Notes under the pieces: model-generated
The model's database searches: none
Told to the model about the DNA's origin: nothing
Seen by the model: only the letters and a program-made list of their open reading frames with translations
Part shown: piece after piece, positions 47,019-56,469 of the stretch
Position numbering within the stretch: position 1 is the stretch's first letter
How the letters are laid out: the number at the start of each line of letters is the position of its first letter
Assembly (NCBI RefSeq): GCF_014196455.1
Contig: NZ_JACIDS010000002.1
Location: 496,001-560,000, forward strand
Direction: 5' to 3'
Length of the DNA stretch: 64,000 bases
From: Kaistia hirudinis
GTDB lineage: Bacteria > Pseudomonadota > Alphaproteobacteria > Rhizobiales > Kaistiaceae
Position numbers and translations under genes: made by a program

Positions 47019-47777
47019 ATGGAAATTCGATTGACCGTGACCGCAACGACCAAGAGACCCAGAAGGGTCAGCAATCTGCTGAAGCGGATCGGGAATTCCG
47101 ATCGTGCCATGCGCTTCGTCGGCCATCTGGCGGTGGCGTATCTGCATCTGGTCCGCGCCACCAGCCGCATCGTCTATGAGCCGGGCAATGTCGTCGAGTC
47201 GTTCGGCGAGAACCTGCCCGGCATCCTGACCATGTGGCATGGCCAACACCTGATGGCGCCCTTCGTGCCGCAGAAGACCGGGCTCGATATCCGGGTGATG
47301 GTGTCGCGTCACCGCGACGGCGAGATCAATGCGATCGTGGCGGAGCGTTTCGGTTTTGGGACGATCCGGGCCTCGGCGGCGCGCGATCCGACGCGCGTCA
47401 TCGAGAAGGGCGGCCTCCGCGGCTTCCTCGAAATGAAGAGCGCGCTGCAGGAAGGCGTGACGGTCGCCATGACGGCCGACGTGTCGAACGTCATCGCGCG
47501 CCGTGCCGGGCTCGGCATCATCATGCTGGCCCAGAGTTCGGGGCGTCCGATCCTGCCGGTCGCGCTCGCGACCAGCCGCCGTTTCCGCCTGTCCAATTGG
47601 GACCGGACGACGTTCAACTTGCCCTTCAGTCGCGGGGCCTGCATCTTCGGCAATCCGATATGGGTGCCGCCCGAAGGCGGCGACGAAGAACGGGAAGGGG
47701 CGCGCCTAGCTCTGGAAGCGGAACTCAATCGCGTCAACGCACTCGCCTATGAGCGCATCGGCGCTCGCGATGACTAG
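47019..47777 (+). CDS. Lysophospholipid acyltransferase family protein (DUF374)
   Basis: 252 residues, with the DUF374 pattern: ILTMWHGQHLMAPFVPQKTG, then VMVSRHRDGEINAIVAERFG, MKSALQEGVTVAMTADVSNV and GLGIIMLAQSSGRPILPVAL. The family is a distant relative of LpxL-type acyltransferases and sits with waaA and lpxK in alphaproteobacteria. A role in lipid A acylation is inferred, not shown. The C-terminus overlaps the waaA start by 8 bases. The exact start is uncertain (47019 ATG or a later GTG). Confidence 0.85.
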   Translation: MEIRLTVTATTKRPRRVSNLLKRIGNSDRAMRFVGHLAVAYLHLVRATSRIVYEPGNVVESFGENLPGILTMWHGQHLMAPFVPQKTGLDIRVMVSRHRDGEINAIVAERFGFGTIRASAARDPTRVIEKGGLRGFLEMKSALQEGVTVAMTADVSNVIARRAGLGIIMLAQSSGRPILPVALATSRRFRLSNWDRTTFNLPFSRGACIFGNPIWVPPEGGDEEREGARLALEAELNRVNALAYERIGARDD

Positions 47778-49074
47778 GCGGACGAGCCCGCTGCTGACGG
47801 CCTATGGCCTGGCGGGCCGCGCGCTGATGCCTTTCGTCCCGCTGTTGCTCGCGCGCCGTGCGCGGAGGGGCAAGGAAGAGGTCGCGCGACAGGGCGAGCG
47901 CTATGGACGGGCAGGGCAGCCGCGTCCGGATGGGCCGTTGGTCTGGATCCATGCCGCGAGCGTCGGCGAGACCAACGCGGTCCTGCCGCTCGTCCGGCGC
48001 ATCGCCGCGAGCGGGACCGCCGTGGTCCTGACGACCATCACCGTCACCAGCGCCGAGATCGCGGCCAGGCAATTGCCGCCGGGCGCGCTGCACCAATATG
48101 CGCCGCTCGACATCGCGCCCTATGTCGACCGCTTCCTCGACACGTGGCGGCCAGACGCCGCGCTCTTTGTCGAATCCGAGCTTTGGCCCGTGATGACGCT
48201 TCGCCTGGCCGCGCGCGGGATCGCGCAGATCCGGGTCAATGCGCGCATGTCGGAGCGCTCCTTCGCGCGCTGGCGGAAATTCAGCGGCGTGCGGCCGCTG
48301 TTCGAGGGGACCACGCTGGCGCTCGCGCAATCGGAGGGCGACGCGAAGCGGCTTCGCGCGCTCGGACTACGTCAGGCACGCTCCGTCGGAAACCTGAAGT
48401 TCGACGTTCCACCGCCCGGCGCCGATCCCGAGGCGCTCGCTGCGATCAAGGCGATGACCGCAGGCCGGGAGATCTTCGTCGCGGCCAGCACGCATGACGG
48501 CGAAGAGGCGATCGTCTCCGCCGCCCACCGGAGCCTCCGGACGCAGCGTCCCGGCTTGCTGACCATCATCGTACCCCGCCATCCGGTGCGCGGAACCGCG
48601 CTGCGCGACGCGCTCTCCGCGAGCGGCCTAGCCGTCGCCCAGCGCAGCCGCAGCGAGCCGGTCACGCCGGAGACCGACATCTATCTCGCCGATACGCTCG
48701 GCGAACTCGGTCTGTTCTACCGCCTGGCACCCGTGGCCCTCGTCGGCGGGACGCTGGTTCCCGTTGGTGGCCACAATCCGATCGAGGCGGCCCGGCTCGA
48801 CACCGCCATCGTGCACGGCCCTCATGTGCACAACGCGACCGAGGTTTATGACGCGCTCGATCGCGGCACGGCGAGCGGACCGGTCGCCGATGCGAGCGAA
48901 TTGGCCGATGTGCTGGAAGCGCTCTTTGCCGACCCGCAGGCCATGCAGGACCGGGCCCAACGCGCGGCGGATGCGCTCGACCCCTACACGGGGGCGCTCG
49001 ATGCGACCATGGCGGCGCTCGCGCCGTTTCTGACTGAGCCGGGCAAGACGAGGCAGACGGAGGGACCGGCTTGA
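47770..49074 (+). CDS. waaA: 3-deoxy-D-manno-octulosonic acid transferase
   Basis: 434 residues. WaaA attaches Kdo to lipid IVA. Clear motifs are PLVWIHAASVGETNAVLPLV, the acceptor-side FVESELWPVM, and the nucleotide-binding GGTLVPVGGHNPIEAAR. The ATG at 47770 overlaps the previous gene; the longer ATG at 47749 lies inside the end of that gene. The stop overlaps the lpxK TTG by 4 bases (TTGA). Confidence 0.95.
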   Translation: MTRRTSPLLTAYGLAGRALMPFVPLLLARRARRGKEEVARQGERYGRAGQPRPDGPLVWIHAASVGETNAVLPLVRRIAASGTAVVLTTITVTSAEIAARQLPPGALHQYAPLDIAPYVDRFLDTWRPDAALFVESELWPVMTLRLAARGIAQIRVNARMSERSFARWRKFSGVRPLFEGTTLALAQSEGDAKRLRALGLRQARSVGNLKFDVPPPGADPEALAAIKAMTAGREIFVAASTHDGEEAIVSAAHRSLRTQRPGLLTIIVPRHPVRGTALRDALSASGLAVAQRSRSEPVTPETDIYLADTLGELGLFYRLAPVALVGGTLVPVGGHNPIEAARLDTAIVHGPHVHNATEVYDALDRGTASGPVADASELADVLEALFADPQAMQDRAQRAADALDPYTGALDATMAALAPFLTEPGKTRQTEGPA

Positions 49075-50111
49075 TCAAGGCGCCGCACTTCTGGTGGCAT
49101 CGCCGGCTCACCCTGTCGGCGGCCTGTCTCTATCCCCTGTCGCTGCTCTGGGGTCTCGCCGCCGGTTCGCGCATGCGCCGGGCGCCTGAAGCCTTCGCGG
49201 CCGTTCCCGTCATCTGCATCGGCAACTATGTCGTCGGTGGCGCAGGCAAGACGCCGACGGCGCTCGCCATAGCGCGGATCGCCGTCGCGCTCGGGCGGAG
49301 GCCCGGCTTCCTGCTGCGTGGCTATGGCGGCAGCCTGCGCGGGCCCGTGCTCGTCGATCCGAAGATGCATGCCGCGAGCGAGGTGGGCGACGAGGCGCTT
49401 CTGCTCGCCGCGCTCGGTCCCGTGGTGGTCTCCGCCGACCGGCCCAAGGCGCTGCCGCTGCTCGCTGCTGTCGGCGTCGATCTGATCATCATGGATGACG
49501 GCTTCCAGAACCCGGCTCTGCACAAGGATTTGCGCCTTGTCGTCGTCGATGGAACGGCGGGGATCGGCAACGGCCTGGTCCTGCCGGCCGGTCCGCTCCG
49601 TGCGCCGCTCAGCGTCCAGCTCGCGCGGACCGATGCAGCAATCATCGTCGGCGCTGGCGCTGGCGGCGACGCGGTGCTGCGCCGGATCGCGCGCGCGGGG
49701 CGTCCGACCTTTCGCGCGCAGCTCGCGACGCGGGCGCACCAGAGCTTCGGCACCGAGCCCTATCTCGCCTATGCCGGCATCGGCCGGCCGGAGAAGTTCT
49801 TCAACACACTCGATCATGCCGGCGCGACGATCAAGGAAGTCCGCGCCTTTCCGGACCATCACGTCTACACGGACGACGATGCGCGCAAGCTCCTGGCCCG
49901 GGCCGAGCGTGAGGGGCTCCGTCTCATCACGACGGCGAAGGACCATGCGCGCCTCATTGGCGCCAAGGGCGCGGCAGGGGATCTGCGTGATCGCAGCGAA
50001 GTGCTCGAAGTGCGCATGGTCTTCGCCGACGAGCCGCGGCTTATCGCGCTGATCGAGGCGATGCTGCGGGATTTCGGCCGGCGCAGCGAGGCGTTCGGCG
50101 CGCGGCGATAG
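49071..50111 (+). CDS. lpxK: Tetraacyldisaccharide 4'-kinase
   Basis: 346 residues. LpxK adds the 4'-phosphate of lipid A. The Walker A-like GNYVVGGAGKTPTALAIA, catalytic-region RPKALPLLAA and DDGFQNPALHKDL are characteristic. It begins at a TTG overlapping the waaA stop, so Kdo transfer and lipid A phosphorylation are coupled. The stop is 6 bases from the convergent DUF2093 gene. Confidence 0.95.
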   Translation: MIKAPHFWWHRRLTLSAACLYPLSLLWGLAAGSRMRRAPEAFAAVPVICIGNYVVGGAGKTPTALAIARIAVALGRRPGFLLRGYGGSLRGPVLVDPKMHAASEVGDEALLLAALGPVVVSADRPKALPLLAAVGVDLIIMDDGFQNPALHKDLRLVVVDGTAGIGNGLVLPAGPLRAPLSVQLARTDAAIIVGAGAGGDAVLRRIARAGRPTFRAQLATRAHQSFGTEPYLAYAGIGRPEKFFNTLDHAGATIKEVRAFPDHHVYTDDDARKLLARAEREGLRLITTAKDHARLIGAKGAAGDLRDRSEVLEVRMVFADEPRLIALIEAMLRDFGRRSEAFGARR

Positions 50112-50117
50112 AAGCGC

Positions 50118-50345
50118 TCAGCGCGACCAGGTCAATCCCAGCGCCTTGTGGCGGGCGAGCGCTGTTGCCGGGTCCGCATAGGCTTCCTGATGCGCGACGT
50201 TCCAGTAGCGGAGCTCGTCGAGCGGGATCTGCGCGCCCGTGACGGCACAGCGCACGAAGGCGCCAGGCGTCAGGATCTGATAGTCGCCGTCGAGATAGCG
50301 GATGCGCGCTTCGCCGCCCCGGCCGTGATGTTCCATGCGGTTCAT
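50118..50345 (-). CDS. DUF2093 family protein
   Basis: 75 residues: the RIRYLDGDYQILTPGAFVRC and GAQIPLDELRYWNV blocks are the DUF2093 hallmark. This small alphaproteobacterial family has no known function and often lies beside mutL or lpxK. ATG 50345 is preferred (AGGG upstream). It is 40 bases downstream of mutL on the same strand. Confidence 0.85.
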   Translation of the reverse strand: MNRMEHHGRGGEARIRYLDGDYQILTPGAFVRCAVTGAQIPLDELRYWNVAHQEAYADPATALARHKALGLTWSR

Positions 50346-50385
50346 GTGCCCTATATCCGCCTCTTCTCTGCCTTTCGCAAGGATT

Positions 50386-52221
50386 TCAACGCCTTCCGAA
50401 CAGCCTTTCGATGTCGGACAACTTGAGTTCGACATAGGTGGGGCGGCCGTGGTTGCACTGTCCGGATCCGGGAGTCGCCTCCATCTCGCGGAGCAGCGCG
50501 TCCATCTCCTCGGCCTTGAGCCGGCGGCCCGAGCGGACCGAGCCGTGGCAGGCCATCGTCGCCGCGACATGATCGAGCCTCTCCTTGAGCCGCGTCGTCT
50601 CGCCCCATTCGGCGAGATCGTCGGCAAGGTCGGCGACGAGCGCGGCGCTGTCCACCTCGCCGAGCAGCGCCGGCGTCTCGCGCACCGCGATCGCGCCCGG
50701 CCCGAACCCCTCCAGCACGAGGCCGAACTCGGCCAGCTCATCGGCGCGGGCGACGAGCCGCGCGACATCTTCCTGAGGAAGATCAACGACATCGGGGATC
50801 AGCAGCATCTGCGTCGCGACGCCGGAACGCGCCAGCGCCGCCTTCATCTTCTCATAGACCAGCCGCTCATGCGCCGCGTGCTGGTCGACGATGACGAGGC
50901 CGCCCTCCGTCTGCGCGACGATATAGTTCTCGTGCAACTGCGCCTTCGCCGCGCCGAGCGGACGGCGGGCGCGCTCGGTTTCGACGGCCTCCTCGACGAT
51001 TGCCGGCCGCGCATCCGCGGAGGGGCGGTCGACGACTTCGAAGGCTGCCTGCCGCGCCTCGGCGAAACCGCCGGCCGGCGCCGCCCAGTTTCGCCAGGAC
51101 GCCGCCATTGGCGAAGAATCCGCCGCCATTGGCGAATTGGGCGCCGCGCCGGGGCCGGACGCAGGTCGGAACGGGGAGGGCGGGGCGCTCTCCGGCCGGA
51201 AAGCGGCGAGCGTCGCGGTGCTGCCGGTCGAGGTCGCGCGATGGCCGCTGGCGAGGATCGCCTGGCGCAGCGCCCCGACGATCAGCCCGCGCACCAACCC
51301 CGGATCGCGGAAGCGGACATCGGCCTTGGTCGGGTGGACATTGACGTCGACCTCATGCGGGTCGAGCTCGAGGAACAGCGCGGCGACGGGGAAACGGTCG
51401 CGGCTCATCACATCCATATAGCCGGCGCGGAGCGCACCCATCAGCAGCTTGTCGCGCACCGGGCGACCGTTCACGAACAGGAACTGCTGCAGCGAATTGG
51501 CGCGGTGGAAGGTCGGCAGCCCGGCAAGGCCGGAGAGGCGCACCCCTTCGCGCGCCGCATCGATCGGGATCGCATTGTCGCCGAAATCCTCGCCGAGCAG
51601 CGCGGCGATGCGCGCCTCGCGGCTGCCGACCGGAAACTCCGCGCCAGCGCGATCGGAGCCCGAGAGCGAGAAGCGCACCTCGGGATGCGCCATGGCGAGG
51701 CGGCGCACGACATCGGTGATCGCGCTTGCCTCCGCGCGTTCGCCCTTCATGAATTTGAGCCGGGCGGGCGTCGCGAAGAAGAGATCGCGCACCTCGACCC
51801 GCGTTCCGCCAGAAAGCGCCGCCGGCTTCGGCGCCGCGATCCGCCCGCCTTCGACCGCGATCTCCCAGCCATGCGGCTCATCGGCATGACGCGACGCGAT
51901 CGAGAGCCGCGCCACCGCGCCGATCGAGGCGAGCGCCTCGCCGCGAAAGCCGAGCGTGCGGATATCGAGCAGATCCTCGGCAAGCTTGGAGGTCGCATGG
52001 CGCTCGACGGCGAGCTCCAGATCGGCGCGGACCATGCCGCTGCCGTCATCGGCAACGCGGATGAGCCCGATGCCGCCGCCGGCCGTCACCACCTCGATCC
52101 GCCGCGCCCCGGCGTCGATCGCGTTCTCGACCAGCTCCTTGACCACGCTCGCCGGCCGCTCGACCACCTCGCCGGCGGCGATGCGGTTGATCATGTCTTC
52201 GGAGAGGCGGCGGATCGACAT
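50386..52221 (-). CDS. mutL: DNA mismatch repair protein MutL
   Basis: 611 residues. The N-terminal GHKL ATPase has [28 protein letters not shown] and [19 protein letters not shown] flexible proline-rich linker follows (about 330-420). The C-terminal domain carries the endonuclease motif [12 protein letters not shown] and ends ACHGSVRSG, then [13 protein letters not shown]. So it is an endonuclease-type MutL, as expected in a genome without MutH. ATG 52221 (MSIRRLSED) gives the standard N-terminus. Confidence 0.96.
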   Translation of the reverse strand: MSIRRLSEDMINRIAAGEVVERPASVVKELVENAIDAGARRIEVVTAGGGIGLIRVADDGSGMVRADLELAVERHATSKLAEDLLDIRTLGFRGEALASIGAVARLSIASRHADEPHGWEIAVEGGRIAAPKPAALSGGTRVEVRDLFFATPARLKFMKGERAEASAITDVVRRLAMAHPEVRFSLSGSDRAGAEFPVGSREARIAALLGEDFGDNAIPIDAAREGVRLSGLAGLPTFHRANSLQQFLFVNGRPVRDKLLMGALRAGYMDVMSRDRFPVAALFLELDPHEVDVNVHPTKADVRFRDPGLVRGLIVGALRQAILASGHRATSTGSTATLAAFRPESAPPSPFRPASGPGAAPNSPMAADSSPMAASWRNWAAPAGGFAEARQAAFEVVDRPSADARPAIVEEAVETERARRPLGAAKAQLHENYIVAQTEGGLVIVDQHAAHERLVYEKMKAALARSGVATQMLLIPDVVDLPQEDVARLVARADELAEFGLVLEGFGPGAIAVRETPALLGEVDSAALVADLADDLAEWGETTRLKERLDHVAATMACHGSVRSGRRLKAEEMDALLREMEATPGSGQCNHGRPTYVELKLSDIERLFGRR

Positions 52222-52362
52222 GGGACGGACTCTGCCGGATTCGGCGGGCACGGGGAAGCGGCGCGTTGAAGCGGCGCGTGAAGGCGTTGAATCGGCGTGT
52301 CAGGAATGGATGGCAAGCGACTCCGGCGACTCGTATTTTCGCCTGCGCCGGCGTCCTTCCCT

Positions 52363-52420
52363 CTTGAACCCGCCCCTTGAGGGAGGGTCGAAAACGCCAA
52401 GGGCGTTTTCGGGGAGGGGC
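52363..52420. repeat. REP-like palindromic repeat, element A1
   Basis: A conserved arm (CTTGAACCC, then CCCCTTGAGGGAGGGTC) is followed by a palindromic core (GAAAACGCC-AAG-GGCGTTTTC) and a closing GGGGAGGGG. It lies in the 321-bp gap between mutL and purD, in opposite orientation to element A2. Between the two is a small hairpin CTTCGGC-AAG-GCCGAAG. Confidence 0.8.
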
Positions 52421-52465
52421 TAGCTTCGGCAAGGCCGAAGCGTTCTTGACCCGCACGGCGAACCA

Positions 52466-52522
52466 GACCCCTCCCCAAAACCGCGTCGCGGTTTTGACCC
52501 TCCCTCAAGGGGAGGGTTCAAG
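52466..52522. repeat. REP-like palindromic repeat, element A2
   Basis: Reverse-oriented copy of A1: GACCCCTCCCC, core AAAACCGCG-T-CGCGGTTTT, then GACCCTCCCTCAAGGGGAGG. The conserved arms match A1, but the core palindrome differs in sequence while keeping perfect pairing. The A1-A2 pair fills the mutL-purD gap. Confidence 0.8.
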
Positions 52523-52543
52523 GCAGACGGCGCCCGCGCCCCC

Positions 52544-53827
52544 CTACCGCCCGATCGCGCGCCAGCCGATGTCGCGGCGGCAGAAGCCGTCGTCCCAGCG
52601 GATGGCGTCGACCCCGGCATAGGCCCGCGCCTGCGCCTCGGCGATGGTGGCGCCGGTGGCCGAGACATTGAGCACGCGCCCGCCATGCGCGACCAGCTGC
52701 AGCGATTTCTGCGCCGTGCCGGCCTGGAACACGGTGACGCCCGGTAGCGCCTCGGCGTCGTCGATGCCCTCGATCGGCGTGCCCTTCCTGTAATCGCCCG
52801 GATAGCCCTTCGCCGCCATGACCACGGTGAGCGCCGCCTCGTCGCGCCAGCGCGGCGTGACGCCCTCCAGCCGGCCCTCGGCCGCCGCCAGCAGGATTTC
52901 GAGCAGGTCGCTCTCGAGCCGCAGCATCAGCACCTGGCATTCCGGATCGCCGAAGCGGACATTGTATTCGATCAGCTCCGGGCCCTTTTCCGTGATCATC
53001 AGCCCGGCGAACAGCACACCCGAGAACGGCGTCCCGCGCGCGGCGAGCGCGGCGACGGTGGGGCGGATGATCTCCGCCATCACGCGCTCTTCCATCGCGG
53101 CATCCACCACAGGGGCCGGCGAATAGGCGCCCATGCCGCCCGTATTGGGGCCGGTGTCGCCATCGCCGACGCGCTTGTGGTCCTGCGCCGCGCCGAAGGG
53201 GATCGCCGCCCTCCCGTCGCAGATCGCGAAGAAGCTCGCCTCCTCGCCGACGAGCAGCGCCTCGATCACTACCTCCGCGCCGGCCGCGCCGAAGGCACCG
53301 CCGAAGCAGGCATCGACGGCTTCGAGCGCCTCGTCCAGCGTCGCGGCGACCACCACGCCCTTGCCGGCCGCGATGCCATCCGCCTTGACGACGATCGGCG
53401 CGCCGACCTCGCGCAGATAGGCCTTGGCGCTCTCGGCTTCCGCGAAGCGGCGATAGGCGGCCGTGGGAATGCCGGCCTCGATGCAGAGATCCTTGGTGAA
53501 GCCCTTGGAGCCTTCGAGCGCGGCGGCCGCCTTGGACGGACCGAACACGGCAATCCCGGCCGCGCGCAGCGCATCGGCCAGCCCCGCCACCAGCGGCGCC
53601 TCCGGCCCGACGACGACCAGCGCGATCTGGTTCTCGCCGCAGAAGCGCACGACGGACGGAAAATCATAGGGATCGAGCGCCGTCAGGCACGCCTCATGGC
53701 CGATCCCGGGATTCCCCGGCACCGCAAAAAGCCGCCCCATGCGCGGCGACTGCGCCAGCTTCCAGGCCAGCGCATGCTCCCGCCCGCCGGAGCCAATCAG
53801 AAGGACGTTCAAGGGTGCGTTCGACAT
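52544..53827 (-). CDS. purD: Phosphoribosylamine-glycine ligase
   Basis: 427 residues, ATP-grasp enzyme of purine synthesis that joins phosphoribosylamine and glycine. N-terminal [20 protein letters not shown], central ATP-grasp blocks [18 protein letters not shown] and [20 protein letters not shown], and C-terminal [16 protein letters not shown] are all canonical. The gene is GC-rich and normal. It is divergent from the AT-rich NACHT gene, 87 bases away, so the two share an intergenic control region. Confidence 0.96.
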   Translation of the reverse strand: MSNAPLNVLLIGSGGREHALAWKLAQSPRMGRLFAVPGNPGIGHEACLTALDPYDFPSVVRFCGENQIALVVVGPEAPLVAGLADALRAAGIAVFGPSKAAAALEGSKGFTKDLCIEAGIPTAAYRRFAEAESAKAYLREVGAPIVVKADGIAAGKGVVVAATLDEALEAVDACFGGAFGAAGAEVVIEALLVGEEASFFAICDGRAAIPFGAAQDHKRVGDGDTGPNTGGMGAYSPAPVVDAAMEERVMAEIIRPTVAALAARGTPFSGVLFAGLMITEKGPELIEYNVRFGDPECQVLMLRLESDLLEILLAAAEGRLEGVTPRWRDEAALTVVMAAKGYPGDYRKGTPIEGIDDAEALPGVTVFQAGTAQKSLQLVAHGGRVLNVSATGATIAEAQARAYAGVDAIRWDDGFCRRDIGWRAIGR

Positions 53828-53914
53828 GAGGCGGGATTAGGGGAGGAACGGGCGGAAGGCAAGATTGAATGGACGGAGCCCTCGTGACATCCTGATTGAA
53901 ACTGGGAGGGCATC

Positions 53915-55798
53915 ATGAGCGCTGAGGTTGATCCGAATGTTATCGCAGCCGCTGCTTTAACGGATCTGATAAAAACCACATTCAACACAGTAATAAATGG
54001 TGTGACCAAAAAGTTTGAATTTGCATGGAATAAGGTATTTACCGATTTTGACCCGTATTGTAGGAGAGTTTACCAAATAAACAGTCATGTTAGAATAATA
54101 TGTGCGAAAGATAGAGATATACCACTGTATGACATATACGTTGAAAGCAAATTTTACTCGTCAGAAGGAATATACTCGGATGAAGAGATCGTACAAAAGA
54201 TCAGGGATGGTGACAGAATCGTCATAAGCGGTAATGGTGGTACCGGAAAGACATTCTTTATGAGACATCTATGGATGACGATATTCCGGAATCCCATGGG
54301 GGTAATTCCGATATTCATAGAGTTGCGAAATCTCAGTAGGTCGGATACGTCGATTTTTAAGGATAGCTTGATGTCTATCATGTCGCCGGCGAGACAAATT
54401 AGCGTCGAGTTATTTGATTATTTTTGCAATCATGGAAGTTTTTGCTTCATACTTGATGGATTTGACGAAATACCACACGATAATAGAGATGATATTCAGT
54501 CATCGATACTGTCATTCGCGAGCCAATTTCCGAAGTGTCCCATGGTCGTTTCGAGTCGACCAGATGAACGGTTCTCAGGTTGGCAGCAATTTCATGTTTT
54601 GTCTCCTCGGCCGTTTGAATACACCCAAATGATTGACTTAGTTGAAAAGATTCCGATCGCTGACGATATCAAAGAGTCGTTCAAATCGTCTGCTGACGAA
54701 GTATTCTACGAAAGACATGAAAGTTTTCTTTCAAATCCGCTCCTCTGTATAATGATGGTGATGACATTCCGCGATAACATGGATATTCCTGAAAACATGA
54801 ATGCATTTTACGATCAAGCGTTCATTACGCTCTACTCATCGCATGATGCAACAAAGGCGTGGTCGAGGGATTCGACGCTGAGTATAGATCAGTTCAGGAA
54901 GATATTCGGAATATTCAGTGCAATTTCATATTATGAGGAGAAATTTGAGTTCAATGAATATGAATTGTTAAGTTATATTGATAGGTCTATAAAGGTTATA
55001 AAGATTGACGCGTCAGTCGACGAGGTAAGGAGAGATATAGTCGAATCGGTAAATCTAATGCAACAGGATGGATTATACATATATTTTATTCATAGATCAT
55101 TTCAAGAATATTTTACTGCTTATGCGATAACTCATTTACTAAATAAAAAGGCATATGAATATTTGAAGAAGATAAAGACTAGGATAAGCGACAATGTAAT
55201 TGCGATGGCCTTTGAGATGAATGAGCATATTGTCATAGAGGGGTATATCAGGCCTGAAATTGAGGAACACGGCATTTTCGATAGAGTTGATGATGAATGT
55301 ATTGGGATAGATTTTCTGGAATGTCTGGATTGTAATATTGCCGTAAATCTAAAACAGAGTGGCGGCGGAATTTCTAGATTTAGTATAATCGGTCCAGTTC
55401 CGAATAAAATTCGGGATTTTGTCGTAAATATTAATAAGATGAGATCGGAGAAATCATCAGAAGTTTTGGATGTGTTTGAGCGATCAGATGTAAATGAGCA
55501 GATTCGTCTCATATTGGAAGAGTTCGAGACGCTTCTGGACTCTAGGCAAGAATTCGATATTAATATGTCTGTTGCATTCCGAGACGGAAAAGTGAATATT
55601 GATTACAATAGTCTGTATGAAAGTGGAGTAGTATACGACGTAATATGTCGTATAAGGCGAAAAATTGACGAGAAGGCGGAGGAAGACGGTGAAGAATTGA
55701 AGGAGATAATTAGGTCGGCTCGACATTGGTGCGGCGAGGTAATGCGATTAGACCAGGAGCGGGCAGCGTCGATAGACGAGATATTTGGACCGAACTGA
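53915..55798 (+). CDS. NACHT-domain NTPase (bacterial NLR-related, candidate antiphage protein)
   Basis: 627 residues. Residues 1-80 form an N-terminal helical/mixed region ending LYDIYVESKF. Residues about 100-405 are a NACHT STAND NTPase: Walker A SGNGGTGKT (105-113), Walker B FILDGFDEIP (178-187), sensor-like VVSSRPDERF (211-220), NPLL (274-277), and the winged-helix signature FIHRSFQEYFTAYA (391-404). The last ~220 residues match no family I recognise. GGGAGG then ATG gives a strong start. G+C is about 23-43% in sampled lines against 60-70% around it, and the change is sharp at both ends. No integrase, tRNA or second gene is present. bNACHT relatives protect against phage; that role here is inferred. 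Confidence 0.9.
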   Translation: MSAEVDPNVIAAAALTDLIKTTFNTVINGVTKKFEFAWNKVFTDFDPYCRRVYQINSHVRIICAKDRDIPLYDIYVESKFYSSEGIYSDEEIVQKIRDGDRIVISGNGGTGKTFFMRHLWMTIFRNPMGVIPIFIELRNLSRSDTSIFKDSLMSIMSPARQISVELFDYFCNHGSFCFILDGFDEIPHDNRDDIQSSILSFASQFPKCPMVVSSRPDERFSGWQQFHVLSPRPFEYTQMIDLVEKIPIADDIKESFKSSADEVFYERHESFLSNPLLCIMMVMTFRDNMDIPENMNAFYDQAFITLYSSHDATKAWSRDSTLSIDQFRKIFGIFSAISYYEEKFEFNEYELLSYIDRSIKVIKIDASVDEVRRDIVESVNLMQQDGLYIYFIHRSFQEYFTAYAITHLLNKKAYEYLKKIKTRISDNVIAMAFEMNEHIVIEGYIRPEIEEHGIFDRVDDECIGIDFLECLDCNIAVNLKQSGGGISRFSIIGPVPNKIRDFVVNINKMRSEKSSEVLDVFERSDVNEQIRLILEEFETLLDSRQEFDINMSVAFRDGKVNIDYNSLYESGVVYDVICRIRRKIDEKAEEDGEELKEIIRSARHWCGEVMRLDQERAASIDEIFGPN

Positions 55799-55946
55799 TA
55801 TTTATTGTCATTAGGAACGATTTCAGGTTGCGGGAGCGTTATCGTCATTCGGACGGTGGTGTTGGCAAGGAGACTGAGGGCCCCTTCATTCCGGACTCTA
55901 ACAACAAGAGGGGCGCCGCTAAGCCGGTGCGCCGCACCCACTGACA
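55799..55946. other. Gap between NACHT gene and repeat cluster
   Basis: The composition returns from AT-rich to GC-rich within this stretch. I see no promoter, terminator or ORF that I can support. It leads straight into the REP-like cluster at 55947-56595, which fills most of the 909-base gap to the MarR-GNAT gene. Confidence 0.4.
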
Positions 55947-56005
55947 GACCCCTCCCCAAAGCCGGCCTTGCCGGTTTTGACCCTCCCTCAAGGGGAGGGT
56001 TCAAG
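55947..56005. repeat. REP-like palindromic repeat, element A3
   Basis: Same architecture as A2 in the same orientation: GACCCCTCCCC, core AAAGCCGGC-CTT-GCCGGTTTT, then GACCCTCCCTCAAGGGGAGG and TTCAAG. It is 148 bases after the NACHT stop and could terminate its transcript. Confidence 0.8.
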
Positions 56006-56110
56006 GGGAGCCTGTTGCCGGCGCCTGGTCCTGTCCTGGCAGAGCGCCGTGCAGGCGAGGGCCGCCCGGCGGCCCGGTTTGCATGCACCTTCGAAGACGA
56101 GACGCGGTCC

Positions 56111-56165
56111 GAACCCTCCCCTTGAGGGAGGGCCGAACGTGCGGAGCACGTTCGGGGAGGGGTTC
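56111..56165. repeat. REP-like palindromic repeat, element A4
   Basis: Opposite orientation to A3: GAACCCTCCCCTTGAGGGAG, then a different core palindrome CGAACGTGC-GGA-GCACGTTCG and GGGGAGGGGTTC. The arms are conserved and the core is changed but still pairs. Confidence 0.8.
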
Positions 56166-56214
56166 GCTTCGGCCTCGGTCGAGGCGTTCTGGCCGGCCGG
56201 TGGCGCCAGGCTGG

Positions 56215-56336
56215 TTCCCTCCCCCTTGCGGGGAGGGCCAGGGTGGAGGACCATCGCGAGGATACGCTGGCTTCGCCGAAGGTTCCGGCTGCCCCGCGAC
56301 TCCCACCCCGACCCTCCCCGCAAGGGGGAGGGGGAA
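56215..56336. repeat. REP-like inverted pair, variant with TTGCGGGG arms
   Basis: Left element TTCCCTCCCCCTTGCGGGG (56215 on) with AGGGTGG, and right element CCACCCCGACCCTCCCCGC (56303 on) with AAGGGGGAGGG form a long inverted repeat around a 56-base middle. It is a sequence variant of the same family. Confidence 0.75.
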
Positions 56337-56422
56337 GGAACGGCGTCTCTGCCGGCCGGGGCAGGCCCGCGCCGGTCATGCTTCGCCGCGAGCCCCGTCC
56401 CACGGCGGCTCGCCCCCTCCCA

Positions 56423-56446
56423 ACCCTCCCCCGCGAGCGGGAGGGG
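56423..56446. repeat. REP-like short palindrome
   Basis: CCCTCCCCCGCGAGCGGGAGG is a single short element of the same CCCTCCCC style, standing between the two inverted pairs. Confidence 0.55.
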
Positions 56447-56469
56447 GCTTTGGGGTCCGAGCCCTGCTC

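Noticed and set aside
53915-55798. NACHT gene as part of a multi-gene defence island or prophage
   Set aside because: Neighbours on both sides are ordinary chromosomal genes and repeats; no integrase, phage structural gene, helicase or methyltransferase is visible, so only a single-gene system is supported.
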